Of a stretch of 64,000 nucleotides of DNA, positions 7,883 to 16,996 are shown piece after piece. Source of the stretch: Anaerosacchariphilus polymeriproducens (GTDB taxonomy: Bacteria; Bacillota; Clostridia; Lachnospirales; Lachnospiraceae); the NCBI RefSeq assembly GCF_003363435.1, contig NZ_QRCT01000012.1, forward strand, positions 1 through 64,000, given 5' to 3'. The notes below the pieces were generated by a model. It was not told where the DNA came from. It did no database searches and saw nothing but the letters and a program-made list of their open reading frames with translations. Numbering within the stretch: position 1 is the stretch's first letter; each line of letters opens with the position of its first letter. Position numbers and translations under genes: made by a program.

Positions 7883-9366
7883 GAAGAAAAATAAAAAGAA
7901 TCGCATTATTAATTATTACAAATATCTTCGTACTGTTACAGTGTTTACCAGCAAATGCTACAGACGATTTAGTCAATCCGATGCAGACGTATTTATCGAT
8001 CGAAACAAAACTAAAATATGAAAATATGATGCAGTCTTATCAGAAAGGTTATGAACCAATCGTTGAGGATGAAAAAGTAATATTAGTCTTACCTTTAAAA
8101 GTGGAAAAAGGAATAAAATTAGACAGTAATAAGTTAACAGCATCCATTAAAGTGAACGATGGAACAACAATACCATTTAAAATGCGAATTTATGAAAAAG
8201 TTTTTAACCTAGAAACAGTAAAGTCTAAATCAGGAAAAAGTCAAGAATTATATCTAGTGACGTTTTCTCTGCCCTTAGATGAGAATAGAATTAATGGCTC
8301 TTATCCGGTTAATATTCAGACGAAATATAAAGTAAAAGGTCAAAATGTAGTTCAAGATTTTGGCTTGTATATAAATATAAAAGATGGGACTGAAGCAGAA
8401 AGTAGTTCTAGTACGGATGCAATGAGAACGGAAAATAATTTGGAAGTACCAATGAGTGAACCTGCGGTTTCCCTAGGTGGAAATACAAGTGATACGACCG
8501 GAAGTGAAAATCAGGAAAACAGTGGGGCTCCTAAAATTGTAGTTACAAAATGTAGCGTTTCACCAGAAAAACCTATAGCAGGTCAAGAAATGACTTTCCA
8601 GTTAGTGTTAGAAAATAAAAGTAAAATGGAAGCAAAAAATCTAAAATTGTCGTTTGATAGTGAGTTAGGTGAAATAGTTCCGGTTGGAATGCAAAATAGT
8701 ATTTTTATTGATACATTAAAAGCAGGTGGAAGCCAAACCGTTTCGTTTACAATGAAAGCACAAGAGGCAATCACAAAAGTAAATCAAAAGATAACATTAT
8801 CGCTTAAATATGTAGATAAAAACGGAGCGGAACTTACAGATGATCAAATCTTATTTGTCAAATTAGGTCAGCCAATTTCCATATTAGTTGATAAGGCTGT
8901 TATTAATGCGGAAGTAGAAAGTGGTAAAAAAACAGATGTTACTATAAAAGTTTTTAATACTGGTAATACCACGATAAAAAACTGTATGTGTTCTTTAGAC
9001 GTTGACGGGCTGACCGATGGGGGAATCACTTTTATCGGAGATATTGAGCCTGGTGCATCGAAACAAGGTAAGATTACTGCGGCAGTAACACAGAAATCAT
9101 TAGGAAAAGAAGGGGCTACAGAAGACGAAAAATATGGTTCAACAGAAGGGACTCTAACGGTAACGTATGAAGATCCAAGTGGAACCAGTTATCAGGAAGA
9201 GCGTTCAGTAAGAACAAAAATTAAGAAGTCTTCCAAAGAAGATTCGGATGACAAAAAGTCAGTAAAAAGATCTTCTCAATGGAGTGTTTCACTTGTAATT
9301 GGGATGCTATTTATCTATATAATGACAGCCATTGTTCTTTTTATAAGGAAAAAAAGACAACCATAG
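7879..9366 (+). CDS. Secreted, membrane-anchored protein with CARDB-like repeats
   Basis: A 495-residue protein with an N-terminal signal peptide (basic start, LLIITNIFVLL, likely cleavage after ANA near residue 28), an extracellular region, and a C-terminal helix (WSVSLVIGMLFIYIMTAIVL) followed by a KKRQP cytoplasmic tail. The central part holds two Ig-like segments resembling CARDB domains: about 215-320 (KPIAGQEMTFQLVLENKS ... VSFTMKA) and about 335-440 (VTIKVFNTGNTTIKNC). It is the last gene of the five-gene operon, overlapping the ATPase gene by four bases. A tethered surface adaptor or substrate-binding role beside the transporter is an inference. Confidence 0.75.
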   Translation: MRRKIKRIALLIITNIFVLLQCLPANATDDLVNPMQTYLSIETKLKYENMMQSYQKGYEPIVEDEKVILVLPLKVEKGIKLDSNKLTASIKVNDGTTIPFKMRIYEKVFNLETVKSKSGKSQELYLVTFSLPLDENRINGSYPVNIQTKYKVKGQNVVQDFGLYINIKDGTEAESSSSTDAMRTENNLEVPMSEPAVSLGGNTSDTTGSENQENSGAPKIVVTKCSVSPEKPIAGQEMTFQLVLENKSKMEAKNLKLSFDSELGEIVPVGMQNSIFIDTLKAGGSQTVSFTMKAQEAITKVNQKITLSLKYVDKNGAELTDDQILFVKLGQPISILVDKAVINAEVESGKKTDVTIKVFNTGNTTIKNCMCSLDVDGLTDGGITFIGDIEPGASKQGKITAAVTQKSLGKEGATEDEKYGSTEGTLTVTYEDPSGTSYQEERSVRTKIKKSSKEDSDDKKSVKRSSQWSVSLVIGMLFIYIMTAIVLFIRKKRQP

Positions 9367-9391
9367 TGAGTAATTGCTATGGTTGTTTTTT
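9357..9391 (+). terminator. Terminator of the five-gene ABC operon
   Basis: ACAACCATAG (9357-9366) pairs perfectly with CTATGGTTGT (9377-9386), followed by a T-run. The 5' arm overlaps the stop codon of the last gene. Confidence 0.93.
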
Positions 9392-9433
9392 GAAATATGT
9401 ATAATGAGACATCTCCAAAATAAATAGTTATTA

Positions 9434-9442
9434 TGCTATAAT
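9434..9442 (+). promoter_or_regulatory. Extended -10 promoter for the pdxA-capA pair
   Basis: TGCTATAAT gives TG-N-TATAAT about 70 bases before the pdxA-like start; no good -35 is needed for this class. Confidence 0.55.
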
Positions 9443-9514
9443 TGTGAAGAAGATTATGTGTTAAGTGTGTTTGTTTTGACGATTATCTTATTTATAATAA
9501 AAAAGAAGGAAAGG

Positions 9515-10540
9515 ATGAAAAGAATGTACGAAAAAGAAGAAAAACCGGTCATAGCGATTACTATGGGTGATCCATCAGGGATTGGACCTGAAATAGTAGT
9601 AAAGACTATGCTTTCACCAGAAGTTTTCAGATATTGTAGACCTTTTGTTATTGGAAGTACTGAAGTTCTGCTAAAAGCAGCCGATATATTACACAAAGAG
9701 ATAAAATGTAATCAAATAGTTGATCCCCAAAAGGCAAAATTTGAAATAGGTACGTTAGATGTTTTAGAAACGGGAGTCTACGATATTGAAAAATTAGAGT
9801 GGGGAAAAGAACAAGGATTAGCAGGTCAAATGGCTATGGATTATATTTTAAAATCGATAGAATTGGGTTTGTCAAAAAAAATTAATGCGGTATCTACAGC
9901 GCCTATTCATAAAGGAGCCATTAAATTAGCTGGCGTATCACAGTCAGGTCATACGGAAATTTATCAAGAAAAGACAAATTCTCCGTATGCATTAACAATG
10001 TTTTCCTGTCATAAATTAAGAGTATTTTTTGTTAGCCGTCATATGTCGGTTATTGATGCTTGTAAGTATATTACAAAAGAAAAGCTTCTGGAAACAATGA
10101 TTCACATAGATAAAGAGTTGAAAAAAGTTGGTATTCAAAAACCATACATTGCAGTAGCTGCGTTGAATCCTCATGGTGGAGATAATGGCTTATTTGGAAG
10201 GGAAGAAATAGATGAAATAATTCCAGCAATGAAAGAGGCACAGAAAATAGGAATAAATGCTGTGGGGCCTTGTCCGGCTGATTCTGTATTCCATAAAGGT
10301 AAATCAGGCGAGTATGATGCAATTTTATCTTTATATCATGATCAAGGACATATTGCATGTAAAACATTAGATTTTGATAAGTCAATTACATTGACATTTG
10401 GTCTTCCATTTATTAGAGGCTCTGTAGATCATGGAACAGCTTTTGATATTGCAGGTAAGGGTATGGCAAAACCTATAAGCCTAATTGAAGCAACCAAAAT
10501 AGCAGCAGAGTATTCGAAAAAAGTAATGTTAAAAAATTAG
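9515..10540 (+). CDS. pdxA: PdxA-family 4-phosphate dehydrogenase
   Basis: About 341 residues of the PdxA fold, a metal- and NAD-dependent dehydrogenase that oxidises and decarboxylates 4-phospho-hydroxy acids. Visible family motifs are AITMGDPSGIGPEI at the N-terminus, STAPIHKGAIKLAG, the metal-ligand region SGHTEIY, LYHDQGHI, and PFIRGSVDHGTAFDIAGKG near the end. The true start is ATG 9515 (or 9524), each with GAAGGA/AAAGGA upstream; in-frame codons further up encode an unlikely hydrophobic leader. No other vitamin B6 gene is nearby, so besides 4-hydroxythreonine-4-phosphate it may act on phospho-erythronate or phospho-threonate like the PdxA2 branch. It is likely co-transcribed with the next gene, 28 bases away. 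Confidence 0.85.
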   Translation: MKRMYEKEEKPVIAITMGDPSGIGPEIVVKTMLSPEVFRYCRPFVIGSTEVLLKAADILHKEIKCNQIVDPQKAKFEIGTLDVLETGVYDIEKLEWGKEQGLAGQMAMDYILKSIELGLSKKINAVSTAPIHKGAIKLAGVSQSGHTEIYQEKTNSPYALTMFSCHKLRVFFVSRHMSVIDACKYITKEKLLETMIHIDKELKKVGIQKPYIAVAALNPHGGDNGLFGREEIDEIIPAMKEAQKIGINAVGPCPADSVFHKGKSGEYDAILSLYHDQGHIACKTLDFDKSITLTFGLPFIRGSVDHGTAFDIAGKGMAKPISLIEATKIAAEYSKKVMLKN

Positions 10541-10568
10541 CTGATCAGTTTTAGTTGAAAGGAGAACA

Positions 10569-11783
10569 ATGGGGACGAAAAGAAACAGAAAACTACGAGA
10601 GAAACAAAAGAAAAGACGCCGTGTTCGTATGTTTTATAGAGTTTTAAGAATTATTATTGTTTTATTCTTATTAGGGATTACTTATTTATTGGTTCAAAAG
10701 TCTGCTAATCAGACAAAACAGAATAAGGAAGATACTTCCACTTCCCAAATTAGACAAGAAACTGATGTGAAAGATAATAAAAGTACAGATAAAAAGCCTG
10801 TAGAAAAGAATGATAATCCAGCTAAAACAAATGAAAAAGAAATTAAGGATTTTACAATACTTTTTACAGGGGATATACTATTTAGCCAGTATGTTCTAAA
10901 TAATGAAAGCAATGCAGGAATCGATGGAATCATAGCAGATGATTTACAAAAAGAAATGCAGAATGCAGAGATCACAATGGTTAATCAGGAATTTCCATTT
11001 AGTACTAGGGGAGCACAGGCAGAGGACAAGCAGTTTACATTCCGTGTGAATCCTCAGAAGGTTGATTTATTTAAACAATTAGGAATTGATATTGTTACGT
11101 TAGCGAATAATCATAGTTTAGATTTTGGTGTAGATGCATTAGTGGATTCATTTGCCACATTGGATCAAGCCGGAATTAAATATGTAGGCGCAGGAGATTC
11201 CTTAGAGAGAGCAAAACAATTGGAGATTATAAATGCAGGAGGAAGGAAAGTGGGATTCCTTGCAGCTTCAAGAGTGATTCCCGAAGTTAGTTGGAATGTA
11301 GAAAATAAAACACCTGGAGTATTTTGTACTTATGATTCTACCATGCTGGTAAATGAGATTAAAGAGTCTAAGAAAAAATGCGATTATACAGTTGTTTATG
11401 TACATTGGGGAGTCGAAAGGAATAATACGCCGGAAGAGTATCAAAAACAATTGGCAAGAGAATATATTGATGCTGGTGCAGATATTGTTATTGGAAGTCA
11501 TCCCCATGTTTTACAAGGAATCGAATATTATAACGGAAAGCCTATTATTTATAGCCTTGGGAATTTTATATTTGGTAGATCAATAGAAAAGACCGCAGCT
11601 TTAAAAGTAACAATAAATTCTAACCAGGAATCACAGTTACAAGTGATACCTTGTAGTGCTTCAAATGCCTATACAACAAAATTAGAGGATCAAAATGCAC
11701 AGAATTTATATGATTACCTCGAAGGAATCTCCTATAGTATTTCGATTAATGAAGAAGGAAAAGTAATTAGAAATGAAGAATAA
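10569..11783 (+). CDS. CapA-like membrane-anchored metallophosphatase-fold protein
   Basis: A 404-residue protein with a very basic cytoplasmic start, one transmembrane helix at about 26-43 (VLRIIIVLFLLGITYLLV), a charged linker, and an extracellular CapA domain from about 97. Motifs include TILFTGDILF, NQEFPFSTRG, TLANNHSLDFG, VVYVHWGVE and IVIGSHPHVLQGIEYYNGKP, ending SLGNFIFG. CapA proteins are linked to poly-gamma-glutamate or related surface polymers. The other cap/pgs genes are absent here, so the polymer is unknown. AAAGGAG precedes the ATG. Confidence 0.88.
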   Translation: MGTKRNRKLREKQKKRRRVRMFYRVLRIIIVLFLLGITYLLVQKSANQTKQNKEDTSTSQIRQETDVKDNKSTDKKPVEKNDNPAKTNEKEIKDFTILFTGDILFSQYVLNNESNAGIDGIIADDLQKEMQNAEITMVNQEFPFSTRGAQAEDKQFTFRVNPQKVDLFKQLGIDIVTLANNHSLDFGVDALVDSFATLDQAGIKYVGAGDSLERAKQLEIINAGGRKVGFLAASRVIPEVSWNVENKTPGVFCTYDSTMLVNEIKESKKKCDYTVVYVHWGVERNNTPEEYQKQLAREYIDAGADIVIGSHPHVLQGIEYYNGKPIIYSLGNFIFGRSIEKTAALKVTINSNQESQLQVIPCSASNAYTTKLEDQNAQNLYDYLEGISYSISINEEGKVIRNEE

Positions 11784-11807
11784 GCGTAAGGGTTACCCCC
11801 TTACGCT
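11783..11807. terminator. Hairpin between convergent genes
   Basis: AGCGTAAGGG (11783-11792) pairs perfectly with CCCTTACGCT (11798-11807). It sits between the CapA gene and the convergent kinase gene and probably serves both; the flanking T-runs are weak. Confidence 0.7.
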
Positions 11808-13237
11808 TTGCTATCTAATTCAAACCAAAATTCGACTCCGTTATCGTAATTAATTACGCCACATTCCCGATGGAAAGAATCCATAATCGCACGTACAATA
11901 GATAAACCGATGCCACTTCCACCATATTCACGGGTCCGGGCTTTATCTACTTTGTAAAATTTAATCCATATCTTATCTAAATCTTCTTCAGGTATGGGAG
12001 TTCCTGTATTGAAAACAGAGATACGAACAGTATCTTTTTCTTTCATGATTTTTACTTCAATAATATTTTCATTATCTACATAATGAATTGCATTACTGAG
12101 AAAGTTGGTAAGGACCTCTTCCACCTTAAACTCATCAGCCCAGACATAAATGGGAGATGGTTCATGAAATATGATCTTAGCATTCTTTTGTTCTGCCAAT
12201 ATTTGAGAGGCTTGAATCAATCCCTTTGTAAGACCAACGATATCAAAACGTTCCATGGTTATTGTGTCATTACCAAATTCGATTTGATTTAAAGTTAAAA
12301 GCTGTTTTACCATTTTGTTCATTTTATCCGCTTCGTCCATAATTACATTACAATAGAAATCGCGGCTTTCCGCATCATCATTGACACATTCTTTCAGACC
12401 TTCTGAGTAACCCTGAATAATAGCAATCGGTGTCTTCAATTCATGAGAGACATTAGAGAGAAATTCTTTTCTCATTTCATCAATCTGTTTTTTCTTTTCT
12501 ATATCTTCAAGGAGCTCATTGTTAGCAGTTTTCAATTCAGAAATCGTGTGCTCCAATGAACTGGAGAGTTGGTTAATATTAGCACCCAATAGACCTATCT
12601 CGTTCTTAGTTTTATTTGTATACTTTGCATCGAAATCTAAGTTTGCCATTCTGGCAGAAATGGAGACTATTTCAAGTATAGGGTCGGTCAGCTTTTTCGT
12701 AACGAACCAGATGATAAATGCACTGATTCCGATGGCACAAAGACTGATATAAACTAGAAAACGGTTGGAAAGACTGGCACTTTCTTTAATACTCTCTATA
12801 GGAGTACGAAGCAGTATATAATCACCACTGTCTAATACACCATATAGTTCCAGAAAATCAGTACCTAATCGTGCATCTTTATCCTTCCCGACCACTACTT
12901 GAGAGTCAGATACATCAAATTCAAATTGATAATAACGCAAACGATATATTAAGTAATCACTGTCAGAATAGGAATGTTTGGTAATTCTGCCACTGGAATC
13001 GCAGATAACAAAACCGATATTTCCTTTCGAACAGGTACGTAGAAATTCAAAAGGAATACCGTAACCATTTAAATCAGTTGCTTTTATTTGGGCGAAGGCT
13101 TCTTTAAGAGTATTTTTCTTATTATTCTGATAATAATTAACTAAGAAAACGGCATTTACAAGAAGACACGAGAAAATAGTACCTGCGAATAACAAAATAA
13201 ATACAGTTGCAATCTGCTTTTTTATTGAATGACGCAT
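11801..13237 (-). CDS. Sensor histidine kinase without an adjacent response regulator
   Basis: About 478 residues: helix 1 (about 9-32), an extracytoplasmic sensor region, helix 2 (about 160-180), HAMP, a coiled linker, the H-box NVSHELKTP with H265, and an ATPase domain ending with GGSGIGLSIV. The start is ATG 13237, nine bases after AAGGAG; an upstream in-frame TTG (13243) is too close to that site. It is the last gene of a minus-strand unit whose first three genes are glycosyltransferases, with only 11-19 bases between genes. No response regulator lies nearby, so its partner must be elsewhere. Confidence 0.9.
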   Translation of the reverse strand: MRHSIKKQIATVFILLFAGTIFSCLLVNAVFLVNYYQNNKKNTLKEAFAQIKATDLNGYGIPFEFLRTCSKGNIGFVICDSSGRITKHSYSDSDYLIYRLRYYQFEFDVSDSQVVVGKDKDARLGTDFLELYGVLDSGDYILLRTPIESIKESASLSNRFLVYISLCAIGISAFIIWFVTKKLTDPILEIVSISARMANLDFDAKYTNKTKNEIGLLGANINQLSSSLEHTISELKTANNELLEDIEKKKQIDEMRKEFLSNVSHELKTPIAIIQGYSEGLKECVNDDAESRDFYCNVIMDEADKMNKMVKQLLTLNQIEFGNDTITMERFDIVGLTKGLIQASQILAEQKNAKIIFHEPSPIYVWADEFKVEEVLTNFLSNAIHYVDNENIIEVKIMKEKDTVRISVFNTGTPIPEEDLDKIWIKFYKVDKARTREYGGSGIGLSIVRAIMDSFHRECGVINYDNGVEFWFELDSKA

Positions 13238-13254
13238 GAACAAAACTCCTTTCC

Positions 13255-14142
13255 TTAGATTTTACCTAATAGCATTAACAACCGCATGGAAATCTCAGAC
13301 GCAAAGTCGGGACGCCAGCGTTTCGGATAACAAGCTTTTTTTAGTGAAGTAAGGAGCTGATATCGTTCTTTTGTAAAAAGAGATAAAATTGTTCTGTGTT
13401 CCAATGACAAATCTCGAAAAAATATTCTTTCAAATTCTAAGGCACGCTGCCGTATATCAGATTCTTTCTTGAAATTTTCAAAAAACCATTTTATTTTTTT
13501 GGAAAATGATATACGAGTTAAACTTTCACTGCTTCTTCGGTATTGGGCACTAATAGTAGAATCAAAATAAGATATGCCGAAGGCTTTTGCAATCATTTCC
13601 ATCCACCAATCATGATAATCGATATTATCAGGTTTTCCTTTTAATAACAAATCTCTAGAGACATTATTAATAACGCAGGAAAATCCAGAATACCAGTTTT
13701 CAGTAATAGAACGCCTGAAATCAATGTTATAATTTGGTGGGAGGTAATCCTGTTTATGAATTAAATTTTCATCGACTATTTCATATGCCGATTGAAACAA
13801 CAATGGTATTTGATTATTTTGTTTTTTCAACCAATCTACGGAAAGAGAAATTTTGTGAGGCAGCCAGACATCATCTTGATCACAAAAGGCCCAATAATCT
13901 CCGGAATCAGCAATTGATAACAACTCAAAAAAACTTTTCATGAAACCAATATTTTGCCCTTTCATTATGGATATAGGATATTTTGATGAAAAGTTTTCAA
14001 GAATAGAAAGAGTTCCATCGCTGGAACCATCGTCTCGAATATATAAGTGTATATTGGGGTAAGTCTGACGATTGATGCTTTCAAGTTGTTCCAGCAAATA
14101 TTTCTCACCATTATAAGTTGATAGTAGTATATTAACAAGCAA
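13255..14142 (-). CDS. Glycosyltransferase family 2 (rhamnosyltransferase-like)
   Basis: A 295-residue GT-A fold enzyme. The N-terminus shows NILLSTYNGEKYLLEQLESI, the nucleotide-sugar site IRDDGSSDGT, and AFCDQDDVW supplying the DxD-like metal-binding element. This DDGSSDGT plus CDQDDVW combination is common in rhamnosyl- and related transferases of surface polysaccharides. The start is TTG 14142, eight bases after AGGAGG; no ATG lies in frame nearby. It is third of three transferases and sits 11 bases before the kinase gene. Confidence 0.88.
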   Translation of the reverse strand: MLVNILLSTYNGEKYLLEQLESINRQTYPNIHLYIRDDGSSDGTLSILENFSSKYPISIMKGQNIGFMKSFFELLSIADSGDYWAFCDQDDVWLPHKISLSVDWLKKQNNQIPLLFQSAYEIVDENLIHKQDYLPPNYNIDFRRSITENWYSGFSCVINNVSRDLLLKGKPDNIDYHDWWMEMIAKAFGISYFDSTISAQYRRSSESLTRISFSKKIKWFFENFKKESDIRQRALEFERIFFRDLSLEHRTILSLFTKERYQLLTSLKKACYPKRWRPDFASEISMRLLMLLGKI

Positions 14143-14161
14143 AAGTGATACCTCCTATAGT

Positions 14162-15136
14162 TTAAGAAAACCTTTTAAAAAATTTCATAAGAAGACGTTT
14201 TTTCTTCATTGACATTTTAACCATAAGCCAAACAAACAGCCGTATAGATACTTGTTCACCCTTTGGTGAAAATACTCCCAACAACTGATTGGTCATGTAG
14301 CCAGGCAAATTTGAATCCAACCATTCAAAATATTGTTGCATTGACTCGTAAAGCTGATCTGTTGTAACTGTTTTAGCAATATGAGTCAGATGAAACATTA
14401 AATACTTAATGATAAAATAATCTAATTCATTTTTTGTGATGTTTCTACAAACTTCATTTCTATTCAGTAGCCCTTCTAGTAAAGGAAATGGATCAGAAAC
14501 TGCTTGTTTCTGAACAGTATTAGAGACTGATTTTGGATGGTCGACCCAATGATAACCAATATAATCAGTAGTAACAATTTTGGGACTGGCATTGTAAGCA
14601 GAAATGGTAAAATAAGCATCTTCGCCTAGTACGAATTCACCAAATTTTAAATGATTTTCCAAAACAAAGCGTGTCCGCATAATACGTCCCCACGGTGTTG
14701 TCATTCTAAATTTTGACCAGGCATGTGCATTTAGCCGATGTTTAAAAATTGTTTTACCGGATTCAGTAACACGATGACATCCCCCCACTACCATATCGGA
14801 ATCTGTTTTCTTTATTAGGTTTACCATAGTTTCAATATAATCCGGTGACATCGTGTCATCGTTGTCTGCAAACATCAAATAAGTTCCGACTGCATAGAGA
14901 ATTCCACGATTTCTGGTAGCCCCTGTTCCCATATTTTCCTGATGATAAATGCGTATGATAGAAGGATGGTCTTTCTGTAATATTTCTAAAATCTGATATG
15001 AATTATCGGTAGAGCCATCATCTATTAAAATAATTTCAATATTTTTATAAGTTTGGTTTAAAATGCATTCCACACAGTCTTCAAGAAAAGCCTCGCTGTT
15101 GTATACAGGAATGACAATAGATACTTTCTCTGACAT
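14162..15136 (-). CDS. Glycosyltransferase family 2
   Basis: A 324-residue transferase with VSIVIPVYNSEAFLEDCVE, LIDDGSTDNSY, and a DxD-like element in YLMFADNDDTM (about residue 93). The C-terminal part carries a basic end (KKKRLLMKFFKRF) that could lie on the membrane. AGAGGGG precedes the ATG at 15136. It belongs to the same minus-strand transcript as its neighbours, with gaps of 11 and 19 bases. The sugar specificity cannot be read from the sequence. Confidence 0.9.
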   Translation of the reverse strand: MSEKVSIVIPVYNSEAFLEDCVECILNQTYKNIEIILIDDGSTDNSYQILEILQKDHPSIIRIYHQENMGTGATRNRGILYAVGTYLMFADNDDTMSPDYIETMVNLIKKTDSDMVVGGCHRVTESGKTIFKHRLNAHAWSKFRMTTPWGRIMRTRFVLENHLKFGEFVLGEDAYFTISAYNASPKIVTTDYIGYHWVDHPKSVSNTVQKQAVSDPFPLLEGLLNRNEVCRNITKNELDYFIIKYLMFHLTHIAKTVTTDQLYESMQQYFEWLDSNLPGYMTNQLLGVFSPKGEQVSIRLFVWLMVKMSMKKKRLLMKFFKRFS

Positions 15137-15147
15137 AAAAATCCCCT

Positions 15148-16128
15148 CTATTTTCTATACTTTATCGATAGCCAAAGATTCCAAATATTCCGGGTAAAGG
15201 TAATTCCAAATATGGAAGCGAAAGCAAGGCACCGGTAATCAAAAGCAGATGATTTATAAAATATAAATTTAAAACGATTCTTTCTAATAATTGACCAGGC
15301 AACAGCCACACAATCGTTTAGATCTGCCTGATCTTTTTTTGTCTTCAAAACGATTTCAAATGCAGCCGCAAATAACCGATATTCGGCTGGTAGAACGAAA
15401 GAAGGATAGTTTTCTTTCATAAAGGTGACAAGTTCCTTCGAAAAATATACAGAGTCCATATGTAATCTGGAAAATTTAGAATTTAATATACTTTGAGGAC
15501 GCTGTATATAAAAATATTTTTCGGAGTCTCCATAAATAATACGATCTGCTTTTGCGACTAATTGATAAGTAGTCGCCAAATCTTCATATAAATGTCCTGC
15601 AGGATAAGAGATATCTTGAAATAATTCTTTGATAAATAACTTGCCCCAACAGGAATTATTTAATTTCTGATTAAAAAGAAGGTTGTAAAGAGCTTCCTTT
15701 CGGGAGTACTCAAAAACTTCTTCTGTAGCGGTGCAAGGAGTCAGACGCTTTCCGGTCAGATCAACGTTTTTCTGCCCGCATGCAGATATTTGTCCATTAT
15801 ATTTCGTAAGTAGATGATATAAATACTGTATGTAATCACTTGCAATATAATCGTCACTGTCAACAAAAGCTATGTAATCTCCAGTGCTATTTGCCAGACC
15901 GACGTTACGGGCATTAGCCACACCTGCATTTTCAATATGAAATACTTTGAATCGGGAATCTTTTTTGGCAAAATCATCGCAAATTTCAACGCTTCTGTCG
16001 GTTGAACCATCATCAATTAAGAGAATCTCTAAATTCCTATAGTTTTGTTCCATTATGCTAAAAAGACATTTTTCAAGATAGCGTTCCACTTGATTAATAG
16101 GAACGATAATACTAATTAAAGGTTTCAA
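15148..16128 (-). CDS. Glycosyltransferase family 2, first gene of the unit
   Basis: A 326-residue transferase: ISIIVPINQVERYLEKCL, LIDDGSTDRS and AFVDSDDYI (DxD). The start is TTG 16128 with AAGGAG six bases upstream, so at least two genes in this unit use TTG starts. The C-terminal region is amphipathic and ends in basic residues. A sigma-A-like promoter (16175-16203) and a palindrome (16146-16157) lie just upstream. Confidence 0.9.
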   Translation of the reverse strand: MKPLISIIVPINQVERYLEKCLFSIMEQNYRNLEILLIDDGSTDRSVEICDDFAKKDSRFKVFHIENAGVANARNVGLANSTGDYIAFVDSDDYIASDYIQYLYHLLTKYNGQISACGQKNVDLTGKRLTPCTATEEVFEYSRKEALYNLLFNQKLNNSCWGKLFIKELFQDISYPAGHLYEDLATTYQLVAKADRIIYGDSEKYFYIQRPQSILNSKFSRLHMDSVYFSKELVTFMKENYPSFVLPAEYRLFAAAFEIVLKTKKDQADLNDCVAVAWSIIRKNRFKFIFYKSSAFDYRCLAFASIFGITFTRNIWNLWLSIKYRK

Positions 16129-16145
16129 GTCTATCTCCTTTCATG

Positions 16146-16157
16146 GCACAGCTGTGC
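16146..16157. promoter_or_regulatory. Perfect 12-base palindrome in the glycosyltransferase 5' leader
   Basis: GCACAGCTGTGC is self-complementary and lies between the promoter and the ribosome site of the minus-strand glycosyltransferase unit. It is a candidate operator or a small RNA hairpin; no binding protein is assigned. Confidence 0.35.
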
Positions 16158-16174
16158 GCTGTAGACATAGAGAA

Positions 16175-16203
16175 ATTATAGCAATTTAATATGTGTTTGT
16201 AAA
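16175..16203 (-). promoter_or_regulatory. Sigma-A promoter of the minus-strand glycosyltransferase/kinase unit
   Basis: Read on the minus strand: TTTACA (16198-16203), 17 bases, TATAAT (16175-16180). The start codon lies about 40 bases downstream of the expected transcription start. Confidence 0.8.
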
Positions 16204-16221
16204 CTTAAATCAATATGAAAG

Positions 16222-16255
16222 AAGCACTTAATTCAAGCTATAGAATTAAGTGCTT
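16222..16255 (-). terminator. Terminator of the amino acid ABC operon
   Basis: AAGCACTTAATTC (16222-16234) pairs over 13 bases with GAATTAAGTGCTT (16243-16255). It lies just downstream of the ATPase gene on the minus strand; the T-run is moderate. Confidence 0.8.
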
Positions 16256-16261
16256 TCAAAA

Positions 16262-16996
16262 TCAACTAAATGTCATACTATTTAAAAAACTTTGTAATCT
16301 TTCATTTTGGGGATGTTCAAATACTTCTTCCGGGGTACCTTCTTCAGCGATTTTTCCTTCATGGAGAAAAATAACTCGGTCGGATACTTCTTTTGCAAAT
16401 CCCATTTCATGAGTTACAATCACCATAGTCATCCCTTCTTTTGCCATATCCTGCATAACAGAAAGAACTTCTGCGACTAACTCAGGATCAAGTGCAGAGG
16501 TAGGTTCATCAAAAAGAACTACATCCGGAGACATTGCCAATGCTCTGGCTATTGCGACTCTTTGTTGTTGGCCTCCGGATATTCTTGCTGGATATTCGTT
16601 TGCTTTATCTAACATACCAACTTTTTCTAATACTTCTTTTGCTGTTTCTTCGGCTTTTGTTTTTTCCATTTTGTTTACAATGCGTAATCCGCTCGCTACA
16701 TTATCTAAAACTGTCATATTTTGAAACAAATTAAAACTTTGGAATACCATACCAACATGTTTTCTTAATTCAGTGATTGAGGAGGCCTTATTTTCCACTT
16801 TTTTTGACTGGTAGATAATATCTCCTTTATCTTTTTTCTCTAAGAAATTCAAACATCTTAGAAACGTACTTTTTCCAGAACCACTAGATCCAATAATACT
16901 GATTACCTGACCTTGTTCAATGGAAAAATCAATTCCTTTTAATACTTCTAATTTATGAAATTTTTTATGTAAATTTTTTGTTTCTAAAACTTTCAT
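16262..16996 (-). CDS. Polar amino acid ABC transporter ATP-binding protein
   Basis: A 244-residue ATPase of the GlnQ/HisP/ArtP family. Walker A is GSSGSGKST, the Q-loop lies in [10 protein letters not shown], the signature is [16 protein letters not shown], Walker B is [14 protein letters not shown] and the switch is [10 protein letters not shown]. Length and motifs are those of importers of polar amino acids or cystine. It overlaps the permease gene by four bases (ATGA) and forms an importer with it and the binding protein. Confidence 0.93.
   Translation of the reverse strand: MKVLETKNLHKKFHKLEVLKGIDFSIEQGQVISIIGSSGSGKSTFLRCLNFLEKKDKGDIIYQSKKVENKASSITELRKHVGMVFQSFNLFQNMTVLDNVASGLRIVNKMEKTKAEETAKEVLEKVGMLDKANEYPARISGGQQQRVAIARALAMSPDVVLFDEPTSALDPELVAEVLSVMQDMAKEGMTMVIVTHEMGFAKEVSDRVIFLHEGKIAEEGTPEEVFEHPQNERLQSFLNSMTFS

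Noticed and set aside
10071-10385. 104-residue minus-strand ORF within the pdxA-like gene
   Set aside because: Shadow of the coding strand without a ribosome site or family features.
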